A DNA stretch of 64,000 nucleotides from Marinigracilibium pacificum (GCF_012926615.1 NZ_JABBNU010000013.1:1-64000), one strand, 5' to 3'; counted from the stretch's first letter, positions 27,392 to 39,021 are shown. Translations and numbers: made by a program. Notes: a model not told the origin generated them from the sequence alone.

Positions 27392-29299
27392 ATGGCAAAT
27401 TCGAATGGTGAAGTAGTTTATAATGAGGATAGTATCAAGTCACTAGAGCCAAATGAGCATATCAGGTTAAGGCCAGGTATGTATATTGGTAAATTGGGTG
27501 ATGGATCTTCATTTGATGACGGAATTTATGTGTTGGTTAAGGAGATTGTAGATAACTCAATTGACGAACACATGATGGGGAATGGTAAGACCATCAGTAT
27601 AAAAATTACGGATCACAATGTTGAGGTTCGTGATTACGGTAGGGGAATTCCTTTGGGTAAGGTTGTTGATTGTGTGTCAAAAATCAATACCGGAGGAAAA
27701 TATGATTCAGGAGCTTTCCAAAAATCTGTAGGACTTAATGGCGTGGGTACAAAAGCTGTGAATGCTTTATCATCCTCATTTAAGGTTATTTCTTACCGCG
27801 ATGGAGAAAAAAAAGAAGCCAATTTTGAAAAGGGGTACCTGATTGATGAATTGCCTATTGAAAAAACTTCAGAGCGCAATGGTACTTTTATTCGATTTAC
27901 GCCCGATAATACAATATTTAAGAATTATAAATTTATTCCTGAATTTCTTGAAAACCAGATCTGGAATTATTGTTACCTGAACGCAGGCCTTACAATCAAT
28001 TTTAATGGCACAAAATACCATTCAGAAAAAGGTTTATATGATCTTCTGGAGAAAAAGACTGACGAAGAGACAAACAGATATCCAATTATTCATTTGAAGG
28101 GTGAGGATATCGAAATTGCCATGACTCACGGAAATCAGTATGGTGAAGAATACTATTCTTTCGTGAATGGTCAGTATACTACTCAGGGAGGAACACACCT
28201 TGCGGAATTCAGGTCTGCAATTGTAAAAACTATTCGTGAGTTTTATAATAAAAATTATGAGGCTGTTGATGTTAGGCAGTCAATTGCTGCAGCCGTAGCT
28301 GTGCGGGTTCAGGAGCCGGTCTTTGAATCTCAAACGAAGACAAAATTAGGCTCAACTCATGTGAGCCCGGATGGACCTACCATGAGAACCTTTATCAATG
28401 ACTATGTGAAAAGGGTTTTTGATGACTATCTTCATAAGCATCCGGATACAGCAGAGGCTCTTCAAAAGAGAATTCAACAATCTGAAAGAGAGCGAAAAGA
28501 TATAGCTGGAATTAAAAAGCTTGCAAATGATCGAGCAAAGAAAGCTAATCTTCACAATAAAAAATTAAGGGATTGCAGAAACCATTTTAACGATAAGAAC
28601 GGAAAACGTCAGGATGAAACAATGATTTTCATTACCGAGGGGGATTCTGCATCCGGTTCAATTACTAAATCAAGAGACGTACAGACTCAGGCTGTATTTT
28701 CATTAAGAGGTAAGCCTTTAAACTGCTTCGGAAAAACAAAGAAGATTGTTTATGAAAATGAAGAGTTAAACCTGCTTCAACATGCTTTAAATATTGAAGA
28801 TGGTCTGGAAGGATTGAGATATCGAAAAGTAATTATTGCCACTGATGCTGACGTAGATGGAATGCATATTCGTTTATTGCTTCTTACTTTCTTCCTTCAG
28901 TTTTTCCCTGACCTGGTAAGAAATGGTCACGTATATATCCTTGAAACTCCATTATTCAGGGTTCGAAATAAAAAAGAAACCATCTATTGTTATTCAGACG
29001 AAGAAAGAAGAGCAGCAATAGCTAAACTGGGTAATAAGCCGGAAATAACACGATTTAAAGGACTTGGAGAGATTTCTCCTGAAGAATTTGGTGGATTTAT
29101 CGGTGATGATATCAGATTGAGTCCGATAATTATTAATAAAGAAACCAGTATCAATAAACTCCTGCAATTTTATATGGGGTCGAATACACCGGAAAGACAG
29201 GAATTTATTATCGATAAACTTCGCGTGGAAAAAGATATAGTTGAAGAAGGCAAGTCAACTATATTGGAGACAGAAGAAAGTGTAACTGAAAAAGCATAA
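27392..29299 (+). CDS. parE: DNA topoisomerase IV subunit B
   Basis: A 635-residue type IIA topoisomerase ATPase subunit. The GHKL ATPase domain shows RPGMYIG, the ATP-site Asn in EIVDNSIDE, the DYGRGIP box and the [13 protein letters not shown] lid. The transducer domain follows. The TOPRIM domain has [10 protein letters not shown] and the metal-binding DADVDG. It decatenates daughter chromosomes together with ParC, whose gene starts 7 bp downstream. I call it ParE rather than GyrB because of the tight pairing with a parC-type gene and its length. Confidence 0.9.
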   Translation: MANSNGEVVYNEDSIKSLEPNEHIRLRPGMYIGKLGDGSSFDDGIYVLVKEIVDNSIDEHMMGNGKTISIKITDHNVEVRDYGRGIPLGKVVDCVSKINTGGKYDSGAFQKSVGLNGVGTKAVNALSSSFKVISYRDGEKKEANFEKGYLIDELPIEKTSERNGTFIRFTPDNTIFKNYKFIPEFLENQIWNYCYLNAGLTINFNGTKYHSEKGLYDLLEKKTDEETNRYPIIHLKGEDIEIAMTHGNQYGEEYYSFVNGQYTTQGGTHLAEFRSAIVKTIREFYNKNYEAVDVRQSIAAAVAVRVQEPVFESQTKTKLGSTHVSPDGPTMRTFINDYVKRVFDDYLHKHPDTAEALQKRIQQSERERKDIAGIKKLANDRAKKANLHNKKLRDCRNHFNDKNGKRQDETMIFITEGDSASGSITKSRDVQTQAVFSLRGKPLNCFGKTKKIVYENEELNLLQHALNIEDGLEGLRYRKVIIATDADVDGMHIRLLLLTFFLQFFPDLVRNGHVYILETPLFRVRNKKETIYCYSDEERRAAIAKLGNKPEITRFKGLGEISPEEFGGFIGDDIRLSPIIINKETSINKLLQFYMGSNTPERQEFIIDKLRVEKDIVEEGKSTILETEESVTEKA

Positions 29300-29306
29300 T
29301 TTGCAG

Positions 29307-31949
29307 ATGGTAGAAGATAATAACCAAAATAATCCAAACAACGAAGAAGAAGAAATTCATGAAGTGATTCCCATTGGGGGGATGTATGAGAACTGGTTTT
29401 TGGATTACGCTTCATATGTGATCCTTGAAAGGGCTGTTCCAGCCATTGGCGATGGATTGAAGCCTGTACAGCGTCGAATCATGCACTCAATGAAGGAGAT
29501 GGATGATGGTCGATTCAATAAGGTAGCAAATGTTATTGGTCAGACTATGCAGTATCACCCTCATGGTGATGCCTCCATTGGTGATGCTATCATTAATATG
29601 GGGCAAAAGGATTTGCTAATAGAAACTCAGGGTAACTGGGGTGATATTAGAACAGGAGATTCGGCTGCAGCACCAAGATATATTGAAGCGAGACTTTCAA
29701 AATTTGCGTTAGATGTAGTTTTCAATCCTCAGACCACTGACTGGCAGTTAAGTTATGATGGACGAAAGAAGGAACCTGTAAATCTACCTGTTAAATTCCC
29801 TTTACTTCTTGCTCAAGGTGTGGAAGGTATTGCTGTAGGTTTAAGTACAAAAATACTACCACATAACTTTATCGAACTGATAGATGCTTCTATTAAAGTA
29901 CTTCAAGGTAAGTCGGTATCGATATTTCCAGATTTCCCAACTGGAGGTTTAGCAGATTTTTCTGAATACAATGATGGTGTCAGAGGAGGAAGGGTCAAGG
30001 TAAGAGCTAAAATTGAGGAAGTTGACAAGAAGACTATCGCAATTAGGGATATCCCTTTCGGAACTACAACAAGTTCATTGATTGATAGTATCCTGAAGGC
30101 TAATGATAAAGGAAAAATCAAGATAAAGCAGGTAACTGATAATACTGCCAGAGATGTGGAAATTCTGATTTCACTGGCATCAGGGCAGTCACCAAATGTT
30201 ACAATCGATGCTCTTTATGCTTTTACAGATTGTGAAACAAGTATTTCGCCTAATGCCTGTGTAATTATTGAGGATAAACCACACTTTCTTGGTGTATCTG
30301 AAATTCTTAAGTTAAATACAGACCAGACAGTTGAACTTTTACGTGAAGAACTTGAGATAAGAAGGGGGGAACTAAAAGAAAAGCTACTTTTTTCATCATT
30401 AGAGAAAATATTCATTGAAAACAGAATCTACAGGGATATTGAAGAATGTGAAACCTGGGAATCTGTTCTTGAGACAATTGATAGAGGCTTAGATCCATAT
30501 AAGCCTGAATTTTATAGAGAAATTACTCAGGATGATATAATTCGCCTTACAGAGATTAAAATTAAGAGAATTTCAAAATTTGATACCTTTAAGGCTGATG
30601 AGCTGATGAGAAAATACAATGAAGAATTGGAACAGGTAGAATATGACCTGGCCAATATCATTGATTATACCATAGCTTATTTCAAAAGAATTAAAGAAAA
30701 GTACTCAAAGGGTAAAGAGCGTAAAACAGAGATAACTACCTTTGAAACCATTCAAGCCAATGTGGTTGCCGCTAACAACGTTAAGTTATATGCCAATTTA
30801 AAAGACGGCTTTATTGGTACCTCTTTAAAGAAAGATGAGTTTATCAGTGATTGTTCTGATATTGATGATATCATCGTTTTCAGAAGAGATGGTAAAATGC
30901 TTGTAACTAAAATTGCTGATAAAACATTCGTTGGTAAGGACATTATTTATGTAGGTGTTTTCCAAAAGAATGATGAACGAATGGTCTATAATATGATCTA
31001 TCTTGATGGTAAATCTGGTAGATCGATGATCAAGAGGTTCCAGGTTTTAGCAATTACCAGAGACAGAGAATATGACTTGACAAAAGGACAGGCTAATAGC
31101 AAGGTTCTTTATTTTACTGCTAACCCAAATGGTGAAGCTGAAAAAATCACTGTTTATCTAACCTCGGGATGTAAAGCAAGAATTAAAGTATTTGATTTTG
31201 ATTTTGCAGAGATAGATATAAAAGGTAGAAGTGCCGGAGGAAATATCTTGACAAAATATCCTGTGCGAAAGATTCAATTTAAAGAAGCAGGTGTGTCAAC
31301 TCTTGGAGGACTTGATATTTGGTATGATGATGTCATAGGAAGGCTAAATAGTAATGGGCAAGGAAATCATCTTGGGAACTTTAATGGTGAAGACAAAATC
31401 CTTGTTATTTACGAATCTGGTGAATACGAATTGACCAATTTTGAACTCACAAACAGGTATGAGGCAAATAAAGTTAGGTTGATTACCAAGTTCAATCAAG
31501 ATAAACCTGTAAGTGCTGTTTATTATGATTCGGGGTCAAAATCTATCTATGTGAAACGTTTCTTAGTTGAAACAAGTACTATGGATAAGAAATTTCCGTT
31601 CATAAGTGAAGGTAAAGGTTCAAAATTATGGTTTGTTTCTACCGCTTTGAAACCTGTTATAAAGGTGAAATATCAGGAAGGAAATTCTAAGGAAGAAGAT
31701 GAGTTGAACATTGAGGAACTTATTGATATCAAAGGATGGAAAGCAATAGGGAATAAATTTCCTTATCAGACTTTAAAGGATGTTACTGATATAACGCCGG
31801 TAGAAGTAAAAGAAGAAAAGAAAGAGCAAGAAGATAGTTCTGACGATTCATCAAATAAAGAAGACAATGATACTGATAATGATGTATACACATCAGGAGA
31901 TTCAGTTGATTTAAATCTTGATGATAAAGAACAACTAGGATTGTTTTAA
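29307..31949 (+). CDS. parC: DNA topoisomerase IV subunit A
   Basis: An 880-residue DNA-cleaving subunit. The ATG at 29307 (MVEDNNQ) is preferred over a TTG two codons earlier. The winged-helix core shows KPVQRRIMHSM and QYHPHGDAS, and the catalytic tyrosine is Tyr125 in APRYIEARLS. The C-terminal beta-pinwheel is present, and KGRSAGGN may be a degenerate GyrA-box relative, in keeping with ParC. The tail is long, acidic and Ser/Asp-rich, ending LDDKEQLGLF. The stop overlaps the trmH start by one base (TAATG). Confidence 0.9.
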   Translation: MVEDNNQNNPNNEEEEIHEVIPIGGMYENWFLDYASYVILERAVPAIGDGLKPVQRRIMHSMKEMDDGRFNKVANVIGQTMQYHPHGDASIGDAIINMGQKDLLIETQGNWGDIRTGDSAAAPRYIEARLSKFALDVVFNPQTTDWQLSYDGRKKEPVNLPVKFPLLLAQGVEGIAVGLSTKILPHNFIELIDASIKVLQGKSVSIFPDFPTGGLADFSEYNDGVRGGRVKVRAKIEEVDKKTIAIRDIPFGTTTSSLIDSILKANDKGKIKIKQVTDNTARDVEILISLASGQSPNVTIDALYAFTDCETSISPNACVIIEDKPHFLGVSEILKLNTDQTVELLREELEIRRGELKEKLLFSSLEKIFIENRIYRDIEECETWESVLETIDRGLDPYKPEFYREITQDDIIRLTEIKIKRISKFDTFKADELMRKYNEELEQVEYDLANIIDYTIAYFKRIKEKYSKGKERKTEITTFETIQANVVAANNVKLYANLKDGFIGTSLKKDEFISDCSDIDDIIVFRRDGKMLVTKIADKTFVGKDIIYVGVFQKNDERMVYNMIYLDGKSGRSMIKRFQVLAITRDREYDLTKGQANSKVLYFTANPNGEAEKITVYLTSGCKARIKVFDFDFAEIDIKGRSAGGNILTKYPVRKIQFKEAGVSTLGGLDIWYDDVIGRLNSNGQGNHLGNFNGEDKILVIYESGEYELTNFELTNRYEANKVRLITKFNQDKPVSAVYYDSGSKSIYVKRFLVETSTMDKKFPFISEGKGSKLWFVSTALKPVIKVKYQEGNSKEEDELNIEELIDIKGWKAIGNKFPYQTLKDVTDITPVEVKEEKKEQEDSSDDSSNKEDNDTDNDVYTSGDSVDLNLDDKEQLGLF

Positions 31950-32629
31950 TGAGAAATAATAAAACCAGATCTGAATTTATAGATTATCTGGCAAACTTTG
32001 TAACTGACGAGAGGAAAGAGCTGATAGAGCAGGTTCTTTCCTCTCGTACTCGTTACTTGACTCTTGTACTTGAGGATATTTATCAAACCCAAAATGCCAG
32101 TGCTGTATTAAGAACCTGTGAATGTTTTGGCTTGCAGGATGTACATATTGTTGAGCAGGGAAATAAGTTTTCTGTTAACCGAAATATTGTAAGAGGTGCG
32201 ACAAAATGGATAGATATTCATAGATATAATCATCCGGAAAGTAACAATATTGATGATTGTATAGCACATTTGAAGAAAGATGGGTATAAAATTTGTGCTA
32301 CCTCTCCACATTCAGGAGCAGTAGATTTACCTGATTTTTCCCCTGATGAAAAAACAGCATTCATTATTGGTCATGAAAGACATGGATTAAGTCAAAAAGC
32401 ATTGGAGTTATCAGATGTTTGCTTGAAAATTCCAATGTATGGGTTTACTGAAAGTTATAATTTATCTGTTAGCGCAGCTTTGATTTTATATGATTGTATT
32501 CAAAAATTAAAGAATGCTAATAAGAACATTGAATTAAGTGAAATAGAGAAAGAAGAATTGAGATATAATTGGTATAAAATATCATATAAAAGAGCAGACC
32601 TGTTGGAAAAAGGTTTTTTTGGATCATGA
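31949..32629 (+). CDS. trmH: tRNA (guanosine-2'-O-)-methyltransferase, TrmH family
   Basis: A 226-residue SPOUT methyltransferase expected to methylate the ribose of G18 in tRNA D-loops using SAM. Motif 1 is in NASAVLRTCECFG, motif 2 in FIIGHERHGLS and motif 3 in IPMYGFTESYNLSVSAA, which together build the knotted SAM site. The C-terminal helical extension suits TrmH rather than TrmL. It is translationally coupled to parC (TAATG) and overlaps the next gene by ATGA. Confidence 0.9.
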   Translation: MRNNKTRSEFIDYLANFVTDERKELIEQVLSSRTRYLTLVLEDIYQTQNASAVLRTCECFGLQDVHIVEQGNKFSVNRNIVRGATKWIDIHRYNHPESNNIDDCIAHLKKDGYKICATSPHSGAVDLPDFSPDEKTAFIIGHERHGLSQKALELSDVCLKIPMYGFTESYNLSVSAALILYDCIQKLKNANKNIELSEIEKEELRYNWYKISYKRADLLEKGFFGS

Positions 32630-33288
32630 GCTTGAAATCTGTTGCAAAAAAAATATCAAAGATAATTCTATGGGTGTTGATATCACTAGTTCTGATAATC
32701 GGGATAACAAACCTGATAGTCATAATTAGTAACCAGGATAACATTAAGTCCTCAATAGATGAATTGGATCATGCAGAGGTAGGGTTAGTTCTTGGTACAA
32801 GTAGATTTTTAGTAAAAGGAGGTGAAAATCCATTTTTTAGTAAAAGAATTGATGCTGCAGCAGAACTTTATCATAGTGGAAAAGTTGATCATTTATTAGT
32901 AAGTGGGGATAACAAATATAAATCATATAATGAACCAAGATTTATGTACCAGGCTTTAATCGAAAAAGGAGTTCCTCATGAATCTATAACATTTGATTTT
33001 GCTGGTTTTCGAACACTCGATTCGGTTGTAAGATCTAAGGAAATATTTGGATTAAACGAAGTTGTGATTGTAACTCAAGAGTTTCACGCATATCGTGCAC
33101 TTCAAATAGGTAAAAAAATTGGACTTAATGCCCAGGCTTTTGCTGCTGAAGAAGTACCTTTGAATGAAAGTTTTTTCGTGCGAGCAAGAGAGATTTTGGC
33201 TCGTACAGCAATGTTTGCTGATCTTTACATATTAAATACTCAACCTGAGCATCTAGGTGAAAGACAGCAAATTATTATTAGAAAGTAA
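32626..33288 (+). CDS. SanA-like DUF218 membrane protein
   Basis: A 220-residue protein with one N-terminal membrane helix (about 13-35) and a periplasmic DUF218 domain. The motifs GLVLGTSRF, RIDAAAELY, LLVSGDN, AGFRTLDSVVRSKEIFG and IVTQEFHAYRALQIGKKIG match the SanA/YdcF family. SanA is linked in Enterobacteria to envelope barrier function and vancomycin sensitivity; the reaction is not known. The start overlaps the trmH stop (ATGA at 32626-32629). Confidence 0.88.
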   Translation: MSLKSVAKKISKIILWVLISLVLIIGITNLIVIISNQDNIKSSIDELDHAEVGLVLGTSRFLVKGGENPFFSKRIDAAAELYHSGKVDHLLVSGDNKYKSYNEPRFMYQALIEKGVPHESITFDFAGFRTLDSVVRSKEIFGLNEVVIVTQEFHAYRALQIGKKIGLNAQAFAAEEVPLNESFFVRAREILARTAMFADLYILNTQPEHLGERQQIIIRK

Positions 33289-33313
33289 GATTTTTTATTG
33301 CTAATCTTGTTTG

Positions 33314-35824
33314 ATGAAATTAAATAAATCCAAATTATTCTATTTTTTAGTTGTCCTGATTCTTATGGTTGGGAGTAACCAGGGTTTATTTGCTCAGATC
33401 ACTATCAGTGGAAGGGTGATTGATGCGGAGAATGGTGATCCTGTTCCGTTTGCAAATATTGTAATATCCGGAACAACGCTTGGAACAACAACTGACTTTG
33501 ACGGATACTATAAGCTGAAGGCAAATTCAAGAGCTGATAGTATCAGTGCAAGCTATATTGGTTATATAGGAAGAACAAAAGCTATCCCATCTGAAGGGAC
33601 TACGTTAAATTTTCAATTAACGCCCGATGTTGTTTCACTTGATGAAGTAGTTGTACAGGCAGGTGAAGACCCTTCATTTCCTATTATGAGGAAAGTGATG
33701 GAAAATAAGGATAAAAATGATAAAAGAAACCTATCGGCATACGAATACGAATCATATTCTAAAATTGAAGTAGATGTAAATAAAATATCTGAAAAGCTTC
33801 GTGAGAAAAAGGTGATGCAAGAGATTGCAAGTGTTCTTGATAGTCTTGACAGGATAGCCGGAGAAGATGGTAAGCCAATTTTGCCAGTATTTATTTCTGA
33901 ATCATTGAGTGATTTTTATGTTAAGAATAACCCATTAATTAAGAAGGAGGTTATCAAGAAAACTAAGATCACAGGCGTGGGAGTGACCGATGGAAGTTTT
34001 ACCTCGCAATTTATCGGAACTTCTTTCCAAGAATATAATTTCTATGACTCATGGATGACCATTGTAGATAAAGAGGTGGTTTCTCCTTTGGCAAATTCAT
34101 GGAAGAGTTATTATGATTTCTATTTGATCGATAGTATGATGGTTGATTCATATTATTGTTATCAAATTGATTTTGAACCTAAAAGAGCTCAGGATGTGGC
34201 TTTTTCAGGAACTATGTGGATTACAAAGGATTCATATGCACTTAAGCAGATTAATGCAACAATTGGGAAATCTGCAAACCTGAATTTTATTGAAAAAATA
34301 AAGATTCAACAGGAACTATTACCTTCTCAACAAGATGCTTGGTTACCAAAGAAAACAAGAGTAACAATAGATGTTGATGAGTTGACTAGTGGTTCTGCCG
34401 GAATGTTAATAAAATTTTATATTTCAAATCAGAATTGGACAGTTAATAATCCACGAGAATCGAAATTTTATGATCAGGCTATAGAATTACAGCCTGATTA
34501 CAAGAATTTTGATGATTCATTTTGGGATACCAATAGACATGAGCCTCTTTCGGATGCTGAGCTCAATGTTTACTCAATGATTGATACAATTAAAAATATC
34601 CCAATTGTCAAAACTTATATTGATGTTGTAGAGACTGCCATTTCAGGATATTACCAGGTTGGTAAAGTTGATATCGGACCTTATGCGGTACTGTTAGGAG
34701 CGAATGATCTTGAAGGATTCAGAGTTAGGGCAGGACTTAGGACTAATGTTAATTTTAGTGAGAAATGGGTGTTAGGTGGTTATCTGGCATATGGATTTAA
34801 AGACGAAAGATTTAAATACAATGCCAATGTGAAATATATATTTGACAGGCAAAAATGGACTGTTCTTGAAGGAGAGTATGGGCATGATGTGGAGGTTACA
34901 GGATTGGATAAGGATGAGATTTCCTCAAACCCCGTCTTTTATACATTTAATAAACTGGGATTTTTAAGAAGGCCATATTATAATACTTATGGAAATTTTA
35001 AATTTAGCAGACAGGTATCGAAAAGTTTTGAGCATCAAATAGCCTTAAGGTACAAACATTTTGACCCTCAGTTCAATTTTGCTTATTACGATATATATTC
35101 TGAAGAACCGGGAGTGATAAAGCAAGAGTGGACAACAAATGAAATTGAAGTAACCACTAAATTTGCTAAGGATGAAAGGTTTGTTTATGATGGGAACAGA
35201 AGGATTAGTCTTGGTTCTTATAAATGGCCTACCTTTGTGCTTACATATTCCTATGGAATACCGAATTTTCTTGGAGGTGATTTTGAATATCATAAATTAA
35301 GGTTTGATATTTCACAAAATCTAAGATTAGGAAGTTTAGGAACTTCAAAATATAAGCTTACTACAGGTAAGATATTTAATGCATTACCTTATCCACTACT
35401 AGAAACTCACTTGGGTAATGAAAGCTTCTTCTATAGTACAGCAGCATTTAACCTGATGAATAATTTCGAGTTTGTTAGTGATCAGTTTGTATCTTTAAGA
35501 TATTCGCATTCTTTTGAAGGCTTAATCCTAAATAGAGTGCCGTTACTTAAAAAACTAAAATGGAGATTATTATTTAATGCCAATTTGGTTTATGGTACAT
35601 TGGAGCAAGATAATTTTGATATAATGGCTGAATTCACCCCTTCAGGTGAACCAGTAAGTACGTTCGGGACGTTTGCAAAGAATAAGCCATATGCAGAAAT
35701 AGGATATGGAGTTGAAAATATATTTAAATTTATTCGCGTCGATTTTTACCATCGATTGAATTATTTATATAATCCAAATGTAGATAAATTTGGAGTGAAA
35801 GTAAGCTTTCAATTCATTCTGTAG
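33314..35824 (+). CDS. DUF5686-type outer-membrane protein with carboxypeptidase-regulatory-like domain
   Basis: An 836-residue protein from the ATG at 33314, with a signal peptide ending near LFAQ. Residues about 30-105 form a CarboxypepD_reg-like domain (ISGRVIDAENGDPVPFANI, then FDGYYKL), as in TonB-dependent transporters. The rest matches the DUF5686 family of Bacteroidota, with a long middle region and a C-terminal beta-barrel ending in VSFQFIL, whose final Leu and alternating residues suit an outer-membrane strand. No plug domain of TonB transporters is seen. Function unknown. A TPR lipoprotein gene follows by 21 bp. Confidence 0.82.
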   Translation: MKLNKSKLFYFLVVLILMVGSNQGLFAQITISGRVIDAENGDPVPFANIVISGTTLGTTTDFDGYYKLKANSRADSISASYIGYIGRTKAIPSEGTTLNFQLTPDVVSLDEVVVQAGEDPSFPIMRKVMENKDKNDKRNLSAYEYESYSKIEVDVNKISEKLREKKVMQEIASVLDSLDRIAGEDGKPILPVFISESLSDFYVKNNPLIKKEVIKKTKITGVGVTDGSFTSQFIGTSFQEYNFYDSWMTIVDKEVVSPLANSWKSYYDFYLIDSMMVDSYYCYQIDFEPKRAQDVAFSGTMWITKDSYALKQINATIGKSANLNFIEKIKIQQELLPSQQDAWLPKKTRVTIDVDELTSGSAGMLIKFYISNQNWTVNNPRESKFYDQAIELQPDYKNFDDSFWDTNRHEPLSDAELNVYSMIDTIKNIPIVKTYIDVVETAISGYYQVGKVDIGPYAVLLGANDLEGFRVRAGLRTNVNFSEKWVLGGYLAYGFKDERFKYNANVKYIFDRQKWTVLEGEYGHDVEVTGLDKDEISSNPVFYTFNKLGFLRRPYYNTYGNFKFSRQVSKSFEHQIALRYKHFDPQFNFAYYDIYSEEPGVIKQEWTTNEIEVTTKFAKDERFVYDGNRRISLGSYKWPTFVLTYSYGIPNFLGGDFEYHKLRFDISQNLRLGSLGTSKYKLTTGKIFNALPYPLLETHLGNESFFYSTAAFNLMNNFEFVSDQFVSLRYSHSFEGLILNRVPLLKKLKWRLLFNANLVYGTLEQDNFDIMAEFTPSGEPVSTFGTFAKNKPYAEIGYGVENIFKFIRVDFYHRLNYLYNPNVDKFGVKVSFQFIL

Positions 35825-35845
35825 TGATAACAGTCATTGGGTCTA

Positions 35846-36976
35846 ATGATCATCAGGAAAGTAAAATTCATAAATATCATTCTTCCAATAGTTATAATTA
35901 TTGGATCAGCCTGTCAACGTGAATATAGTAGCGAAAGACTTGTGGGGGTTGATGAGAATGTATTTCCTGAAATGTCAGAGAAAGTCAAGATTCTGGAAGA
36001 AAGAATTGCCTTGAATCCAAATAATGCTGAGAACTATTTCTTAAAAGCAGAAGTACTACATGAAAATGGTGACTATACCGAAGCACTTCAACAAATAGAT
36101 AAAGCAATTGCCCTTGATAGTACCCAAGGTAGTTATTTTCTCCTCAAATCAGATATCCTTTTTGAGAAAGGGTTTATAACACGGTCTTTATTCTTTGCTT
36201 TGAAGGCCGAAAGTTCTTTGCCTTTATCTCCTGAGCTTAAATCAGTTATGGCTAAGAATTATCTAGGTCTTGAGAAACCTTCTTTGGCACGATCAAGCAT
36301 AGATGATGCTAAGAAGCTTCAGCCGGAGAATGCTAGATTTTATATGTTAAGTGGAGAAATCGCGCTTGTAGAAGGAGATACAAATAGGGCTATATCAGAG
36401 TTTAACAAATCGATTGAGCTTGATGAAAATTTAATCTCAGGCCCAATGAAATTGATTAGAATCAGCCTTGATCAAGGTGATACAAAGAAAGCGTTAAAAT
36501 ATTTTGATCAGTTTCCATCTTCTTCATTAGAAAGTAATCCGGAATTAAGGTATTTATATCTAAGAACTAGATTGGCAAACGGTGACGAAAAATATTTCTT
36601 TCAAGAAGTAGATAGTCTGGAAGGAAGATATAAATATTTTTCTGAATTAAATAAGCTGGCAGGAGATCGGTTAGTCAATACAGGCAAATATTATAGTGCA
36701 CTCCAGTATTACAATAAGGTTCCTGAAAGAAATGAGGTCTGGCTTGATGCATCATTATCAAAAGCTAATGCATTGAGTGTGTTGGGGAAATCAAAAGAAT
36801 CTCTTGAAACATATAATCAGATTTTGGAAAGATTTCCGGATAATGAAGAAGCACAAGCGGGTAAGGAAGCAATTGAAGAAAAAATTGCTTTATATTTGCG
36901 CTGGAAACAACGGCAATTAAGAAATGATAGTATTTCTTCATTGCCATTACAACCAAAAAATATAGATTTGAATTAA
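35846..36976 (+). CDS. TPR-repeat lipoprotein
   Basis: A 376-residue protein from the ATG at 35846; a TTG nine bases upstream is in frame. The signal ends in the lipobox GSAC (Cys23). About seven to eight tetratricopeptide repeats span residues 45-350 (for example NAENYFLKAEVLHENGDYTE and WLDASLSKANALSVLGKSKE). It is likely an envelope scaffold and may work with the DUF5686 protein encoded just upstream. The stop is 6 bp before thrS, so the two could be cotranscribed. Confidence 0.85.
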   Translation: MIIRKVKFINIILPIVIIIGSACQREYSSERLVGVDENVFPEMSEKVKILEERIALNPNNAENYFLKAEVLHENGDYTEALQQIDKAIALDSTQGSYFLLKSDILFEKGFITRSLFFALKAESSLPLSPELKSVMAKNYLGLEKPSLARSSIDDAKKLQPENARFYMLSGEIALVEGDTNRAISEFNKSIELDENLISGPMKLIRISLDQGDTKKALKYFDQFPSSSLESNPELRYLYLRTRLANGDEKYFFQEVDSLEGRYKYFSELNKLAGDRLVNTGKYYSALQYYNKVPERNEVWLDASLSKANALSVLGKSKESLETYNQILERFPDNEEAQAGKEAIEEKIALYLRWKQRQLRNDSISSLPLQPKNIDLN

Positions 36977-36982
36977 TATAAA

Positions 36983-38938
36983 ATGAGCAATACTGAGCAG
37001 ATAAAAATCACTTTACCTGATGGAACTGTTAAAGAGTTTCCAAAAGGATCCAGCAGTATGGATGTTGCATTAAGCATTAGTGAAGGCCTTGCAAGAAATG
37101 TACTGGCTGCTAAAGTCAATGGAGAACTGTGGGATGCAGGCAGATCAATTGAAACCGATGCTGATGTACAACTACTGACGTGGAATGATGAAGGTGGAAA
37201 ATATGCATTTTGGCATTCATCTGCTCATTTATTAGCAGAAGCTCTTGAAGCACTCTATCCGGGCATCAAATTGGGTATTGGACCTCCAATTGAAAATGGT
37301 TTCTATTATGATATAGACTTTGGCGATCGTGAATTTGGTGAGCAGGATCTTGAAAAAGTAGAGAATAAATTTCTTGAATTAGCAAGAGAGAAAAATACTT
37401 TTGAAAGGAAAGATATCAGTAAAGCTGATGCAATTAAATACTATCAGGAAAAGGGTGACGAATATAAGCTGGAATTGATTGATGGGTTAGAAGATGGTTC
37501 TATCACTTTCTATACTCAGGGTAATTTTACAGACTTATGTCGTGGACCACATATTCCAAACACAGGTTTCGTTAAAGCTGTGAAGTTGTTGAATGTTGCT
37601 GGAGCTTATTGGAGAGGTGATGAAAAAAATAAGCAATTAACAAGGATTTACGGAGTGTCATTTCCTAAACAAAAGGAATTGAAGGAGCATTTAGAGAGAC
37701 TTGAAGAAGCTAAAAAAAGAGATCATAGAAAGTTAGGGAAGGAACTTGAACTTTTTACTTTTAGTGAGAAGGTAGGAATGGGGCTTCCTCTATGGTTACC
37801 TAAAGGAGCAGTATTAAGGGATAGATTAACTGAATTTCTTAAGAAGGCTCAGGTTAAAGCAGGGTATGACCCGGTTGTAACGCCTCATATTGGTAATAAA
37901 CAACTTTATATTACCAGTGGACACTATGAAAAGTATGGTGAGGATTCATTCAAGCCAATTGCAACACCTAATGAGGGTGAGGAGTTTATGCTTAAGCCAA
38001 TGAACTGCCCGCATCATTGTGAAATATATAAGTCAAAACCCAGATCTTACAAAGATTTACCAGTAAGGTACGCTGAATTTGGTACTGTCTACAGATATGA
38101 GCAAAGTGGTGAGTTACATGGATTAACAAGGGTAAGAGGTTTTACTCAAGATGATGCTCACATATTCTGTAGGCCTGATCAGGTAAAAGAGGAGTTTATA
38201 AAGGTTATTGATCTAGTTCTATATGTGTTTAATGCATTGGGCTTTGAAGACTTTACTGCCCAGGTGTCGTTAAGAGATCCGGAAAACAAAACTAAATACA
38301 TTGGTGGTGATGAAGTTTGGGATCGAGCTGAACGAGAAATTCAGGAAGCTGCAGATGAAAAGGGACTAAAAACAATAGTTGAGTATGGGGAGGCAGCCTT
38401 CTATGGTCCTAAGCTTGATTTTATGGTTAAGGATGCATTAGGAAGAAGCTGGCAGTTAGGAACTATACAAGTAGATTATAACCTTCCTGAGCGTTTCGAG
38501 TTAGAATACGTTGGGTCTGATAATCAACGACACCGACCAGTAATGATTCATAGAGCTCCTTTTGGATCGTTAGAAAGATTTGTGGCTGTGTTAATTGAGC
38601 ATTGTGGAGGAAACTTTCCACTATGGTTAGCTCCTGAACAAATTGCCGTACTTCCTATTAGTGAGAAGTTTGCTGATTATGGGCAGGAAATTTATAGGCA
38701 ACTACAAGCGACTGATATTCATGGGTTTATAGATCATCGAGATGAGAAAATCGGTAGAAAAATTCGCGATGCTGAAGTTAAGAAAATACCTTATATGATC
38801 ATCGCAGGAGAAAAGGAACAAGAGGAAGGAAAGGTTTCAGTAAGGAAACATGGTGAGGGAGATCTTGGATCAATGACAGTTGAAGAGTTTATTAACCACA
38901 TTAATGAGGTTAAAAGTAAGGAATTATTGAATTCTTGA
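36983..38938 (+). CDS. thrS: Threonyl-tRNA synthetase
   Basis: A 651-residue class II synthetase. Domains in order: TGS (about 4-64), the editing domain (about 65-230, with [11 protein letters not shown] and CRGPH carrying the editing-site residues), the catalytic core with zinc ligands in MNCPHHC and the R-containing motifs ([24 protein letters not shown]), and the anticodon-binding domain (about 540-645). Length matches the full bacterial enzyme with editing. It precedes infC-rpmI-rplT, a conserved order in many bacteria. Confidence 0.97.
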   Translation: MSNTEQIKITLPDGTVKEFPKGSSSMDVALSISEGLARNVLAAKVNGELWDAGRSIETDADVQLLTWNDEGGKYAFWHSSAHLLAEALEALYPGIKLGIGPPIENGFYYDIDFGDREFGEQDLEKVENKFLELAREKNTFERKDISKADAIKYYQEKGDEYKLELIDGLEDGSITFYTQGNFTDLCRGPHIPNTGFVKAVKLLNVAGAYWRGDEKNKQLTRIYGVSFPKQKELKEHLERLEEAKKRDHRKLGKELELFTFSEKVGMGLPLWLPKGAVLRDRLTEFLKKAQVKAGYDPVVTPHIGNKQLYITSGHYEKYGEDSFKPIATPNEGEEFMLKPMNCPHHCEIYKSKPRSYKDLPVRYAEFGTVYRYEQSGELHGLTRVRGFTQDDAHIFCRPDQVKEEFIKVIDLVLYVFNALGFEDFTAQVSLRDPENKTKYIGGDEVWDRAEREIQEAADEKGLKTIVEYGEAAFYGPKLDFMVKDALGRSWQLGTIQVDYNLPERFELEYVGSDNQRHRPVMIHRAPFGSLERFVAVLIEHCGGNFPLWLAPEQIAVLPISEKFADYGQEIYRQLQATDIHGFIDHRDEKIGRKIRDAEVKKIPYMIIAGEKEQEEGKVSVRKHGEGDLGSMTVEEFINHINEVKSKELLNS

Positions 38939-38982
38939 TATATTTATTATGGTGATTGCTTTTAACTCAAATAAATTATTGA

Positions 38983-38990
38983 GATATTTG
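38983..38990 (+). promoter_or_regulatory. Possible promoter -7 box for infC
   Basis: GATATTTG differs from TAnnTTTG at one base and is followed by CACC. It would give a leader of about 37 nt. The -33 element is unclear. Confidence 0.35.
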
Positions 38991-39021
38991 CACCCTGAAT
39001 TGTATTTTTAAATTTAAAAGA

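Noticed and set aside
27392-31949. gyrB/gyrA instead of parE/parC
   Set aside because: The tight pairing, lengths and the lack of a canonical GyrA box in the A subunit favour topoisomerase IV, though a phylogeny would be needed to be sure.
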